Below, piece after piece: positions 16,577 through 23,171 of a stretch of 23,236 nt of DNA. A program made the translations under genes and the position numbers. Origin of the DNA: Pseudomonadota bacterium. GTDB lineage: Bacteria > Pseudomonadota > Alphaproteobacteria > Rhodospirillales > Magnetospirillaceae. Position 1 is the first letter of the stretch. The number at the start of each line of letters is the position of its first letter. The notes beneath the pieces were generated by a model. The model did no database searches. It was given only the letters and a program-made list of their open reading frames with translations, and was not told the DNA's origin. Where the stretch lies: assembly GCA_023458315.1 (NCBI GenBank), contig JAEXAH010000072.1, positions 1 to 23,236 on the forward strand. Reading direction: 5' to 3'.

Positions 16577-17257
16577 GTGTCCGACATCACCCACGCCTTG
16601 GCCGAAGTCAAGCAACGCATTGCCCAATCCGCCCGCGCCGCCGGGCGCGACCCCGCCGCCGTGACCCTGGTGGCGGTGTCCAAGACCCATGGCGCCGATA
16701 CGGTGCGTCAATCGCTCGAGGCCGGGCAGCGGGTGTTCGGCGAGAACCGGGTGCAGGAGGCCAAGGCCAAATGGCCGGATCTGAAGGCCGCCTTCCCGGA
16801 TGTGGAACTGCATCTGATCGGGCCGTTGCAGACCAACAAGGTGCGCGACGCCGTGGCGCTGTTCGACGTCATCGAGACGGTGGACCGCCCCAAGCTGGCC
16901 CGTGCCCTGGCCGACGAGATGGAGCGGAGCGGACGTTCGGTGCCCTGTCTGTTGCAGGTCAACACCGGGCTCGAGGAACAGAAGGCCGGATTGCATCCCG
17001 ATTCCGTGGACGCCATGCTGCGGCTGTGCCGTCTGGAATACAAGCTGCCGGTGGTCGGGCTGATGTGCATTCCGCCGGTGGACGAAGACCCGGCGCCGCA
17101 TTTCGCCATGCTGGCCGAGGCGGCGGCGCGCAACGACCTCAAGGTCGTCAGCATGGGCATGAGCGGCGACTACCCCGCCGCCATCGCCCAGGGCGCCACC
17201 CATGTGCGGGTGGGCTCGGCCATTTTCGGTGCGCGGGATTACAGCGCCGAGGTCTGA
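16577..17257 (+). CDS. yggS: YggS/PLPBP family pyridoxal-phosphate homeostasis protein
   Basis: 226-residue cytosolic PLP-binding protein of the YggS/PROSC family, which keeps free pyridoxal 5'-phosphate and amino/keto-acid pools balanced; it has no known catalytic activity. Visible features are LVAVSKTHG with the PLP lysine, FGENRVQEAKAKWP, LHLIGPLQTNK, and the C-terminal SMGMSGDYPAAIAQGATHVRVGSAIFG, which binds the phosphate. The GTG start at 16577 (VSDITHALAEVKQ) aligns with the N-terminus of E. coli YggS (MNDIAHNLAQV), so I prefer it to an in-frame TTG at 16550. The length matches the family (about 230). It is transcribed away from the ThiE-like gene and runs straight into a repeat region at its stop codon. 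Confidence 0.93.
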   Translation: MSDITHALAEVKQRIAQSARAAGRDPAAVTLVAVSKTHGADTVRQSLEAGQRVFGENRVQEAKAKWPDLKAAFPDVELHLIGPLQTNKVRDAVALFDVIETVDRPKLARALADEMERSGRSVPCLLQVNTGLEEQKAGLHPDSVDAMLRLCRLEYKLPVVGLMCIPPVDEDPAPHFAMLAEAAARNDLKVVSMGMSGDYPAAIAQGATHVRVGSAIFGARDYSAEV

Positions 17258-17331
17258 CAGGCTGCGGAAAAACTCGGCTTTGGCCGATCTTCGGGGGCTT
17301 TTGCCCCCGACCCCAATCGGGAGGCGCGACC
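17258..17331 (+). repeat. Dispersed palindromic repeat copy 2, left half
   Basis: Begins CAGGCTGCGGAAAAACT right after the yggS stop and matches the reverse complement of copy 1 (130-250) over the hairpin TCGGGGGCTTTTGCCCCCGA (17291-17310) and flanks. The match stops in GAGGCGCGACC, where the inserted element begins. The 17-base opening sequence is repeated exactly, inverted, at 17545-17561, so the full repeat has inverted ends. Confidence 0.8.
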
Positions 17332-17497
17332 TCAGAGGCGCTAACTTAGCAGCGTGTGATGAACAACAAATTCACCACAGAGACACAGAGGCACAGAGAT
17401 ACCCGCCAGAATTGAGGTGTTTCGTTCGCCACGGCTCCAATCTCTCTGCGCCTCTGTGTCTCTGTGGTTTAATCCCTTGTTAGGTTAGCGCCTATGA
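17332..17497. mobile_element. 166-bp MITE-like palindromic element inserted in the dispersed repeat
   Basis: The ends are 14-bp inverted repeats matching at 13 positions: TCAGAGGCGCTAAC at 17332-17345 and GTTAGCGCCTATGA at 17484-17497. Inside is a second inverted repeat of 26 bases with one mismatch: it starts ACCACAGAGACACAGAGG at 17374 and its complement ends at 17468. The element encodes no protein and is less GC-rich than its surroundings. The flanks carry imperfect copies of AGGC(T)GCGCCTC, resembling a diverged target duplication. The ACCACAGAGACACAGAGG motif is, from memory, common as a short repeat in many unrelated bacterial genomes. No transposase is nearby, so it would be moved in trans. 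Confidence 0.65.
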
Positions 17498-17561
17498 GGC
17501 TGCGCCTCCGGGCGGGTTCGGGCTGCGGCCCGACCGCGACGCGGAGTTTTTCCGCAGCCTG
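17498..17561 (+). repeat. Dispersed palindromic repeat copy 2, right half
   Basis: GGCTGCGCCTCCGGGCGG and the following GGGCTGCGGCCCGACCG match the distal half of copy 1 (130-180 read on the minus strand). It contains a 6-bp hairpin TCGGGC/GCCCGA at 17518-17533 and ends AGTTTTTCCGCAGCCTG at 17545-17561, the exact inverse of the left end at 17258-17274. The next three bases are the stop codon of the minus-strand 352-residue gene. Confidence 0.75.
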
Positions 17562-18620
17562 CTAATTCAACTCGCCCGCGGTCGCCGCGCCGCCGCTGGC
17601 CTTTTCGTTGCGCTGGTTGGCGCGCTGGTATTTGTCCAGGGCCTGGCCCCAGGCGGCGCTGAACCAATCGCCACCGGCGGCGGTTTGGGCGCCGGTCTGC
17701 TCGGCGGTGTCCGGCAGCGGCATGGGCGCCGGGGTGGTATTGCGCTGCACCGGCATGGACACCGCCGGGGCGCGGCCGGTGATGGGGGTGTTGGAGCGCA
17801 TGCCGGTGCTGGACACCGGCACGGTGATCGGGGTCAGCGGCGGGGCGTTGGGGGTGATGTTGCGGGCGGGCACCGGCCGGGTGCGGGCGGCCTTGGGATC
17901 GGCCAGCGCCTGCAAGGCGGCCGGATCGGCGGGCCGCGCCGCCGCCGGAGTGACCGGCACGGGGGCCGCCGCCGCCGTCGGCGTGGCCGGGGCCGACGCC
18001 TGCAAGCCGTCGTTCAGGCTGAACACCAGGGGTTGGGCGCCGGGCATGGCGCCGCTGCCGGTCAGCGGCAGGGCGATGGCCGGGGCCTCGGCCGCCGATT
18101 TCGTCACCTTGGCGGGCGCCATTGCCGGCATCAGGTCGGTTCCCGGCACGGCGGTTTCTTCCGCCTGGGGCGCAGGCGGGGGCGCCGCCGGTTCCGCCTT
18201 GGGCTCGGCGGCGGCCAGTTGCGTGGTCGGGGCGCTGTCGCCTTCGTCACGGAACAGCGCCAGCACATGGCCGCCGGTATCCTTGCCGGTGCCTTCCTCG
18301 ATGACGCAATCCACCGCCGAGGCGATCAGGCCGAGCGCGCCGCCGAACAGCGTGCCGCCCACCAGCCGCGCGCCGACGCCGATCTGGTCGCCGGTCATTT
18401 CGCGGTACAGGTTGCTGATCACCGGGATGTGCTGCAACGGATTGATGACGTCCAGAACGTCCCAGAAGCTGGGTTCGTCCTTTTCGGCGAACATGGACAG
18501 ATGCTTGCCGTCCTCGGTCGCCGCCGGGGCGTCCTCGGCGGTCGCGGCCTGGGGCAGCCCGATCTGAAGACGTTCGGGGTCGTGATAGAACGGGGTCGGG
18601 GCGACGGCGGAAACGCTCAT
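17562..18620 (-). CDS. Uncharacterised protein with a glycine-rich hydrophobic segment and a Pro/Ala-rich tail
   Basis: 352 residues that I cannot assign to a known function. The N-terminal part (about 50-118) looks conserved and structured: PSFWDVLDVINPLQHIPVIS, then REMTGDQIGVG, then the glycine-zipper-like hydrophobic stretch ARLVGGTLFGGALGLIASAVD, which may insert in or lie on a membrane. From about 130 to 300 it is low-complexity, rich in Ala and Pro. The C-terminus (GGDWFSAAWGQALDKYQRANQRNEKAS) looks like a short amphipathic helix. No signal peptide is visible. The start has AGGTG five bases upstream and lies about 25 bases after the predicted sigma-54 start site. It is downstream of ribA, and its stop codon TAG abuts the repeat region. 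I recall similar proteins in Rhodospirillales, without a described role. Confidence 0.8.
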   Translation of the reverse strand: MSVSAVAPTPFYHDPERLQIGLPQAATAEDAPAATEDGKHLSMFAEKDEPSFWDVLDVINPLQHIPVISNLYREMTGDQIGVGARLVGGTLFGGALGLIASAVDCVIEEGTGKDTGGHVLALFRDEGDSAPTTQLAAAEPKAEPAAPPPAPQAEETAVPGTDLMPAMAPAKVTKSAAEAPAIALPLTGSGAMPGAQPLVFSLNDGLQASAPATPTAAAAPVPVTPAAARPADPAALQALADPKAARTRPVPARNITPNAPPLTPITVPVSSTGMRSNTPITGRAPAVSMPVQRNTTPAPMPLPDTAEQTGAQTAAGGDWFSAAWGQALDKYQRANQRNEKASGGAATAGELN

Positions 18621-18656
18621 GGTTCACCTGCGGGACGGCGGCTTGTTTTATCCGTC

Positions 18657-18671
18657 GCAAGGTGCGTGCCA
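18657..18671 (-). promoter_or_regulatory. Sigma-54 (RpoN) promoter of the 352-residue gene
   Basis: On the minus strand the sequence is TTTGGCACGCACCTTGCG. The core TGGCACG-N4-TTGC matches the sigma-54 -24/-12 consensus at every invariant position with correct spacing. Transcription would start near 18645, giving a leader of about 25 bases that contains the AGGTG ribosome binding site of the gene starting at 18620. Such promoters need an enhancer-binding activator (for example NtrC, or a flagellar FlbD/FleQ type); its site should lie upstream, towards or inside the 3' end of ribA. No obvious activator site was recognised. Confidence 0.8.
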
Positions 18672-18745
18672 AACGCTAATGCATTGAAAATGAACGATTC
18701 TCCGAATCGCCGACGGCGAACAAGGCGGCAAGAACTGCCGCCCGC

Positions 18746-19867
18746 CTAGAAAAGATGGCCGCCCTTGGTGGCCTTGGTGGACAAATACGACCTGTTGTGG
18801 TCGTTGGCCGGGAAGACGTGCGGCACCCGCTCGGCCACCTCGATGCCGTGGGCGGCCAGTTGGCCGACCTTCAGCGGGTTGTTGGTCATCAGCCGCACCG
18901 CGCCGACCCCCAGCAGCCGCAGCATCTGGGCGGCGGGCTGATAGATGCGTTCGTCGTCGTCGAAGCCCAGTTGGCCGTTGGCGTCCAGGGTGTCGAAGCC
19001 GTCATCCTGAAGCTGATAGGCGCGCAGCTTGTTGACCAGGCCGATGCCGCGCCCTTCCTGGGCCAGATACAGCAGCACGCCGCTGCCCGACTGGGCGATT
19101 TCGGCGATGGCGCCCTTCAACTGGTCGCCGCAATCGCAGCGCAACGACCCCAACAGGTCGCCGGTGAAGCATTCCGAATGCAGGCGCGCCAGCACCGGGC
19201 GATCCAGGTCGGGCTCGCCGATGACGATGGCCAGATGCTCGATGCCGCCGTCGGCCGGGCGAAAGGCGACGATGCGGGCCTGTTCGGCCCCGGCCAGCGG
19301 CACCCGGGCCTGCGACACCACCCGCAGGGTGCGGGCGGCATTGATCTGATAGGCGGCGATGTCGGCGGCCGCCACCTGCATCTGGTCGGGGGCGACGGCG
19401 CCGCCCTCGATCGCCACCACGGCGGGCAGCAGCCGGGCCAGCTTGGCCAGGGCCACCGCCTGGGTCACGGGGCAGCCGGGGGCGGCCGGGGTGGCGATGA
19501 CGGCGCCCAGGTCGGGGCGCGGACCGTTCAGGCAGGGATCGGCCAGCCCGGCCACCAGATCGACGGTCAGGCCGCCGGGGGCGGACAGCCGCATCACCGT
19601 GTCGTCGCCCTGGCCCAGCCCCAGCACGCGGGCGCGGCGGCCGGTGACGGCCAGCACCGGCGCGGTGTTGGTGCGGACGGACAGGGCGGCCAGGGATTCG
19701 GGCGAGACGGCCTCGGCCGCCAGGACGTGCACCACCGCCGCGCCGTCCTCGCCACGGATGGCGACGACGCCGCCGCGCCGCAATTCGGCGATGGCGCGAT
19801 CGACGGCGATCAACGGGGCGGGGGCGGGGGTTTCCGGCCCGGGGGTGGCTTGCAGCGGCCTCATCAT
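18746..19867 (-). CDS. ribA: GTP cyclohydrolase II with a degenerate RibB-like N-terminus
   Basis: 373 residues from MMRPLQATPG. The C-terminal half is a complete GTP cyclohydrolase II, the first enzyme of riboflavin synthesis (GTP to diaminohydroxyribosylaminopyrimidine phosphate, formate and pyrophosphate). It has the zinc cysteines in SECFTGDLLGSLRCDCG, YLAQEGRGIGL and RLMTNNPLKV. The N-terminal half (IAVDRAIAELRRGGVVAIRGEDG...) resembles the DHBP synthase fold but lacks the acidic DDE-RENEGD catalytic residues, so it is probably inactive or structural. Starts at 19927 and 19894 are also possible; I prefer 19867 because GAGAG lies just upstream and the residues before it look non-conserved. 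No other riboflavin gene is in the window. Confidence 0.9.
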   Translation of the reverse strand: MMRPLQATPGPETPAPAPLIAVDRAIAELRRGGVVAIRGEDGAAVVHVLAAEAVSPESLAALSVRTNTAPVLAVTGRRARVLGLGQGDDTVMRLSAPGGLTVDLVAGLADPCLNGPRPDLGAVIATPAAPGCPVTQAVALAKLARLLPAVVAIEGGAVAPDQMQVAAADIAAYQINAARTLRVVSQARVPLAGAEQARIVAFRPADGGIEHLAIVIGEPDLDRPVLARLHSECFTGDLLGSLRCDCGDQLKGAIAEIAQSGSGVLLYLAQEGRGIGLVNKLRAYQLQDDGFDTLDANGQLGFDDDERIYQPAAQMLRLLGVGAVRLMTNNPLKVGQLAAHGIEVAERVPHVFPANDHNRSYLSTKATKGGHLF

Positions 19868-19995
19868 GGCTCTCGAACGATTCAAGGGCGGCACCATAGC
19901 GGTTTTCGCCGCCGCGAAAAAGGGCATGGGTTCCGCTAGCCCCGGTCAGGGGGTATATCTGGGATGCGAAACCCGCTTTGTGAACGGGGGCCAAG

Positions 19996-20553
19996 ATTTC
20001 CCAGCGTCAAATCCTTCTGCTCGACAGCGATCCGCAGGCCGCCCAGGCTTTGGCCGAGATCCTGGAGGGGGCCGGTCATGCCGTCGCCGTCGCCGCCGCC
20101 CTGCCCGAGCGGCTGGACGGAACCGACCTGATCGTGGCCGAGGCCGGGCTGGTTCCCGGCGGGGCGAGCGTTCCGGTGCTGGCCCTGGCCAAGCCGGTGC
20201 GGCTGGGCAGCCTGCTGGCCCGGGTCGAGGAGGCGCTGGCCGCCGCCCCCGCCCAGGCGGCGGTGCGGCTGGGACCGTGGCGGTTCGACCCGGTGGCGCG
20301 GCTGCTGGAGGCGGCGGACGGCCGCAAGGTGCGGCTGACCGACAAGGAAACCGCCATCCTGGACCATCTGCGCCGCGCCGACGGCGTGGTCGGGCGCGAA
20401 CAATTGCTGGCCCAGGTCTGGGGCTATTCGGCGGCCGTGACCACCCACACCCTGGAAACCCACATCTACCGCCTGCGCCGCAAGATCGAGCCCGATCCGG
20501 TCAATGCCACCCTGTTGGTGACAGAGCCCGGCGGTTATCGGCTGGTGGGCTGA
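19996..20553 (+). CDS. Winged-helix regulator with a shortened, degenerate receiver domain
   Basis: The C-terminal about 95 residues are an OmpR/PhoB-type winged-helix DNA-binding domain: RLTDKETAILDHLRR, GVVGREQLLAQVWGY, TTHTLETHIYRLRRKI and the hairpin TEPGGYRLVG. The N-terminus (ISQRQILLLDSDPQAAQALAEILEGAGH) is the beta1-alpha1 part of a receiver domain. The domain is only about 80 residues instead of about 115: the phosphoacceptor strand reads DLIVAEAGLVPGG with no aspartate at the expected site, and the alpha3-beta4 region seems missing. The conserved lysine survives (LALAKPVRL). No ATG, GTG or TTG lies between the upstream in-frame TGA (19981) and the receiver motif. The start given is ATT (19996); TTG at 20050 would cut the domain. 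Phosphorylation-independent regulation is likely (inference). Confidence 0.72.
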   Translation: MSQRQILLLDSDPQAAQALAEILEGAGHAVAVAAALPERLDGTDLIVAEAGLVPGGASVPVLALAKPVRLGSLLARVEEALAAAPAQAAVRLGPWRFDPVARLLEAADGRKVRLTDKETAILDHLRRADGVVGREQLLAQVWGYSAAVTTHTLETHIYRLRRKIEPDPVNATLLVTEPGGYRLVG

Positions 20554-20632
20554 CCTCCGTCTTTGGTCGGAAATATTGTAGATATGCTACGTGTGGGCGG
20601 CACGGTCCCATGCTATCCTGATGCCTGATAAT

Positions 20633-20649
20633 GAGAGATGCCATCTCTC
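20633..20649. promoter_or_regulatory. 7-bp inverted repeat ahead of the histidine kinase gene
   Basis: GAGAGAT-GCC-ATCTCTC is a perfect inverted repeat of 7 bp with a 3-base centre, lying 20 bases before the preferred start codon at 20669. It may be an operator (for example for the adjacent winged-helix regulator) or an mRNA hairpin next to the ribosome binding site. A second near-palindrome, GTAGATATGCTAC, lies at 20578-20590. Confidence 0.4.
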
Positions 20650-20668
20650 GCAGGGGTTGGGGCGTGCC

Positions 20669-23146
20669 ATGGACCGAAAAGCGGCGCACGGACGCGGGCT
20701 TCGATTGGGCGGCGACCGCACCCGTGCCGCCATCATCGCCGTGGTCGCGCTGTTCCTGGGTCTTTACTGGATCAACCTGCTGCACGAATTGGGCAAGGCC
20801 GAGGACGAGGCGGTAGAGGCCGCCCGCCGCAGCGCCCGCCTGACCGCCCAGGCCGCCGCCGAGGCGGTGGAAACCACGCTCGACCGCTTTCACGTCACCC
20901 TGACCACCGCCGCCGTCGCCGCCGCCCAGGGACCGGCCGCCCTGCGGCTGTATGGCGGCGCCATCTCGGCCGGGGCCGACGATCTGGTGCGGCAATTGTA
21001 CCGTGTCGATGCCGACGGCAAGGTGCTCTACAGCTCGCTGGGACCGGCGGCGCTGGGCCATGTGGGCGAGCGCGCCTTCTTCCGCGCGCTTGCCGCCGAC
21101 CCGGGCCGCCCCCTGGTGGTCGGCGTCCCCGCCCAGTATCACCCCGATGGCGGCTGGAGCCTGGAGGTGGCGCGGCCGGTCAACGCCCATGGCCGCTTTG
21201 GCGGCGCGGTGGCGCTGTCGGTCAATCCCGAACGCTGGACCGAGCAGTTGACGCAGTTCGAACTGAACGGCGACGACGTGCTGACCCTGTTCAACGCCGA
21301 TGGCGACTATCTGCTGCGGTCGCGCGACGGCGCCGCCTATTACGGCCAGAAGGTGGCGGCCAACCGCCCGTTCCTGCTGCCCGGCAGTCCCGACAGCGGC
21401 AGCTACGTCGAACCCGGCACCCGCGACGGCATCATGCGGGTTTTCGCCTGGAAGCGCCTGTCCTCGGGGCTGGTGATGGCCTGCGGCATCGGTCTGGACC
21501 AGGCGTTGGCGCCGGTGCGGGCCATGCACCGGGCGTCGCTGGAACGGGCGGGCGTCGCCACTTTCGCCCTGGTGCTGGCCCTGCTGGTGCTGGCCCTGGC
21601 CAGCCGCCATTCCGACCGGGCGTCGCGCGCCGTGGCGGAACAGGAATACCTGCAACGCGTCACCCTGTCGGCCATGGCCGAGGGACTGGCGGTGATCCGG
21701 GCCGACGGTGTCGTCACCTTCCGCAATGAAAGCTTCGCCCGCATCGTTCCCGATGGCGAAGGGGGATTGTGCCGTCACGGCGGCCCGTCGACGTGGCAGG
21801 TCATCACCGAAAGCGGCGTCCCCATGAGTATCGAGCAATGTCCCGGCGTCCTGGCCGCCCGCAGCGGCCAGCCGGTGGACAACGTGGTGCTGGGTCTGCG
21901 CGACGACCACGGCAACACGCGCTGGCTGAACGTCAACGCCCGGCCGTTGCGCAGCGACGGCGGCCAGCCCCACGCCGCCATCCTGACCCTGGCCGACATC
22001 ACCTCGCAGCGCGATGCCGAGCGGGCGCTCAAGGTCAGCGAGGAACGATACCGCACCCTGGTGGATTCCCTGATGGAAGGCATCGTGGTGCAGGACCGCG
22101 ACGGCGCCGTCGTCACCTGCAATCCGGCGGCCGAACGCATCCTGGACGGCGCCGCCGCCGCCCTGTTGGGCCGGGGCGGCACCGATCGCCGCCGGGTGCT
22201 GCATCCCGATGGCGGCGAATTCGCCGCCGACGATTACCCCGCCATGGTGTCGTTGCGCACCGGCCAACGCTGCGATGGCGTGGTCATGGGGCTGGAACGT
22301 GCCGGGGGCGGCGTCGTCTGGATCGAAATCAGCACGGCGCCGCTGAGCCGTGGCGATGGCGGCGTCGTGGAAACGGTGGTGTCGTCGTTCCTGGACATCA
22401 CCCACCGCAAGGAATTCGAGGACGAACTGAGCCGTTCGAACGCCGAACTGGAGCAATTCGCCTATGCGGTGTCGCACGATCTGCGCGAACCCCTGCGCAT
22501 GGTCGCCAGCTATATCCAGTTGCTGGAACGCCGCCTGGGCGCCGCCGCCGGGGACGACATCCGCGAATTCGTCGGTTTCGCCGTGGACGGCGCCAAGCGC
22601 ATGGACCGCATGCTGGTGGCGCTGCTGGAATATTCCCGCGTCGGCCGCCGCGGCCAGCCCATGGAATGGGTGGACAGCCGCCGGGTGCTGGACGAGGCGC
22701 TGCTGTTCCTGTCGCCGGTGGTGCAGCAGACCGGCGCCGAAGTGCGGGTCGAGGGCGACTGGCCCATGCTGTTCGCCAGTCCCGACGAACTGGAGCGGCT
22801 GTTCCAGAACCTGCTGGGCAACGCCTTGAAATACCACGCCGAGGACGTGCCGCCGCGCATCCGGATCACGGCGGCCCGCGATGGCGCGGTGTGGCGGTTC
22901 TCGTTCGCCGACAACGGCATCGGCATCGCCCCCGACCAGACCGGCCGTCTGTTCAAGGTGTTCCAGCGCCTGCACGGCGCCGGACGCTACGAAGGCAGCG
23001 GCGTCGGCCTGGCATTGTGTCGCCGCATCGTGCAACGCCATGACGGCCGCATCTGGGTGGAATCCGACGGCCCCGGCAGCGGCTCCACCTTCATCTTCAC
23101 CCTGCCGGTCAGCGCCGTGCAGATTCCGGCGGAAGAGATGGCCTGA
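20669..23146 (+). CDS. Membrane sensor histidine kinase with extracellular sensor and two PAS domains
   Basis: 825 residues from MDRKAAHGRG. Order: transmembrane segment 20-38; a periplasmic Cache-like sensor domain of about 250 residues (LYRVDADGKVLYSS, AFFRALAADPGRPLVVG, GGAVALSVNPE); second membrane segment about 294-311; PAS domains at about 329-450 and 456-580, each ending in a DIT motif; a HisKA helix with SHDLREPLRM, phosphoacceptor H603; and an HATPase domain with NLLGNALKYH (about 714-723), ADNGIGI (about 747) and GSGVGLAL (about 776). All catalytic boxes are present. The start at 20669 gives a short basic N-terminus before the membrane segment; upstream in-frame ATGs exist at 20621 and elsewhere. 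The signal and partner are unknown. It lies 115 bp after the degenerate regulator, but that protein lacks the phosphoacceptor, so another response regulator is probably its target. Confidence 0.92.
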   Translation: MDRKAAHGRGLRLGGDRTRAAIIAVVALFLGLYWINLLHELGKAEDEAVEAARRSARLTAQAAAEAVETTLDRFHVTLTTAAVAAAQGPAALRLYGGAISAGADDLVRQLYRVDADGKVLYSSLGPAALGHVGERAFFRALAADPGRPLVVGVPAQYHPDGGWSLEVARPVNAHGRFGGAVALSVNPERWTEQLTQFELNGDDVLTLFNADGDYLLRSRDGAAYYGQKVAANRPFLLPGSPDSGSYVEPGTRDGIMRVFAWKRLSSGLVMACGIGLDQALAPVRAMHRASLERAGVATFALVLALLVLALASRHSDRASRAVAEQEYLQRVTLSAMAEGLAVIRADGVVTFRNESFARIVPDGEGGLCRHGGPSTWQVITESGVPMSIEQCPGVLAARSGQPVDNVVLGLRDDHGNTRWLNVNARPLRSDGGQPHAAILTLADITSQRDAERALKVSEERYRTLVDSLMEGIVVQDRDGAVVTCNPAAERILDGAAAALLGRGGTDRRRVLHPDGGEFAADDYPAMVSLRTGQRCDGVVMGLERAGGGVVWIEISTAPLSRGDGGVVETVVSSFLDITHRKEFEDELSRSNAELEQFAYAVSHDLREPLRMVASYIQLLERRLGAAAGDDIREFVGFAVDGAKRMDRMLVALLEYSRVGRRGQPMEWVDSRRVLDEALLFLSPVVQQTGAEVRVEGDWPMLFASPDELERLFQNLLGNALKYHAEDVPPRIRITAARDGAVWRFSFADNGIGIAPDQTGRLFKVFQRLHGAGRYEGSGVGLALCRRIVQRHDGRIWVESDGPGSGSTFIFTLPVSAVQIPAEEMA

Positions 23147-23171
23147 GCAAAACCTGCCGCGACCGGGGCAT

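Noticed and set aside
16547..17203. An N-terminal extension of the ThiE-like gene running antisense through yggS (410-residue frame)
   Set aside because: The ThiE-like motifs all lie in the last 190 residues; the extension overlaps the entire conserved yggS gene and has low-complexity composition.
17291..17310. Intrinsic terminator of yggS from the TCGGGGGC/GCCCCCGA hairpin
   Set aside because: No T-run follows on either strand, and the hairpin is part of the dispersed repeat; it may still affect the mRNA end, but is not a canonical terminator.
17374..17468. CRISPR array from the repeated ACCACAGAG-type sequence
   Set aside because: There are just two copies, in inverted orientation, with no regular spacers and no cas genes nearby.
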